From positions 1 to 6,856 of the forward strand of contig CALHKJ010000099.1 in assembly GCA_938033975.1 (NCBI GenBank): DNA of 6,856 nt, in the 5' to 3' direction. The DNA comes from an uncultured Saprospiraceae bacterium. Its GTDB lineage: Bacteria > Bacteroidota > Bacteroidia > Chitinophagales > Saprospiraceae. Made by a program: the position numbers and the translations under genes. The notes below the pieces were generated by a model, which saw nothing but the letters and a program-made list of their open reading frames with translations, did not search any database and was not told the origin of the DNA. Positions 6,421-6,856 of this stretch are shown one piece after another. The number at the start of each line of letters is the position of its first letter. Within the stretch, counting starts at the first letter, position 1.

Positions 6421-6856
6421 ATGTCAGCAAAGACGATCACTTCCTATACGGAAGGGCTTAAAGAATTAAGGAACAATCTACAAGACATGCTTCCTTCTGA
6501 TTCGTTACAAGTATTTGACAATGATGCGAAAAAAATGGCTTCAACGTTTAGAGAAATTCTAAAAGTTGGTCCAGGAAAAAAAGCACCTAATTTTACCTTA
6601 TCCAATGCAGTTGGCGAATCTGTAAATCTTTACGACAGATTAAAAAACAATAAAGTCATTCTTGTTTTCTACAGAGGAACATGGTGCCCCTATTGCAATC
6701 TTGCATTGAGCCAATACTCCTCAATCAATGACGAAATTAAAAATCAAGGCGCTGAACTTATAGCCATTTCTCCTCAAACTCCAGATGAATCATTATCTAT
6801 CAAGGAGAAAAATAATTTAGGATTTGAAGTTTTGAGTGATAATGGAAATTTGGTAG
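6421..6856 (+). CDS. AhpC/TSA peroxiredoxin-like protein (partial, 3' end outside window)
   Basis: The ATG at 6421 opens a frame without stop to the window edge, giving the first 145 residues. Residues 1-48 form a mostly helical, charged leader; the thioredoxin fold starts with KKAPNFTLSNAVGESVNL (53-70), as in peroxiredoxins of the AhpC/TSA family. ILVFYRGTWCPYC at 80-92 is the active-site strand and helix, with the peroxidatic-type cysteine at 89 and a second at 92 in a CPYC arrangement, and ELIAISPQTPDES at 112-124 is the next conserved strand. The CxxC pair could form an intramolecular disulfide, so peroxidase or thiol-oxidoreductase activity is expected. There is no signal peptide, so it should be cytoplasmic. 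Its position after the Crp/Fnr-type regulator suggests, without proving, joint control. Confidence 0.85.
   Translation, partial: MSAKTITSYTEGLKELRNNLQDMLPSDSLQVFDNDAKKMASTFREILKVGPGKKAPNFTLSNAVGESVNLYDRLKNNKVILVFYRGTWCPYCNLALSQYSSINDEIKNQGAELIAISPQTPDESLSIKEKNNLGFEVLSDNGNLV

Overview
The window is AT-rich DNA most likely from a member of the Bacteroidota. Three things point there: genes lack Shine-Dalgarno sequences, several intergenic regions carry matches to the Bacteroidota promoter (TTG or TTTG, about 20 bases, TAnnTTTG), and the Crp/Fnr-like regulator has the short, divergent form common in that phylum. The genus cannot be judged from the sequence. I see no mobile element, tRNA, rRNA, CRISPR array or phage gene; this looks like ordinary chromosomal accessory DNA.

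Left part (1-3989): a tight plus-strand cluster of four genes, namely a zinc-independent medium-chain (quinone-reductase-like) dehydrogenase, a luciferase-like flavin oxidoreductase, a short-chain dehydrogenase and a bestrophin-type ion channel. Gaps are 3, about 14 and 23 bases, so they are probably one transcript. The first bases of the window appear to hold the start of a gene on the minus strand, with two overlapping divergent promoters and nested inverted repeats between. A regulator next to the reductases it controls would fit, but only about ten codons of that gene are present.

Middle (3990-4378): about 390 bases without a convincing gene, between converging transcription units. One frame is nearly open and may be a gene remnant.

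Right-centre (4379-5631, minus strand): a sigma-70 family (ECF-like) sigma factor with an unusual C-terminal extension that starts with a cysteine cluster, followed two bases later by an unrecognised four-helix membrane protein. No recognisable anti-sigma factor is present, which makes this pair the least ordinary feature of the window.

Right end (5738-6856, plus strand): a Crp/Fnr-family regulator, then after 95 bases an AhpC/TSA-type peroxiredoxin-like gene that runs off the window. The gap between them holds two inverted repeats and a direct repeat that could be regulatory sites.

Functionally the window leans to redox chemistry: three NAD(P)H or flavin oxidoreductases, a thiol peroxidase-like protein, and regulators that could sense redox or metal state. 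A shared stress response is an inference; nothing in the sequence proves that the units work together.
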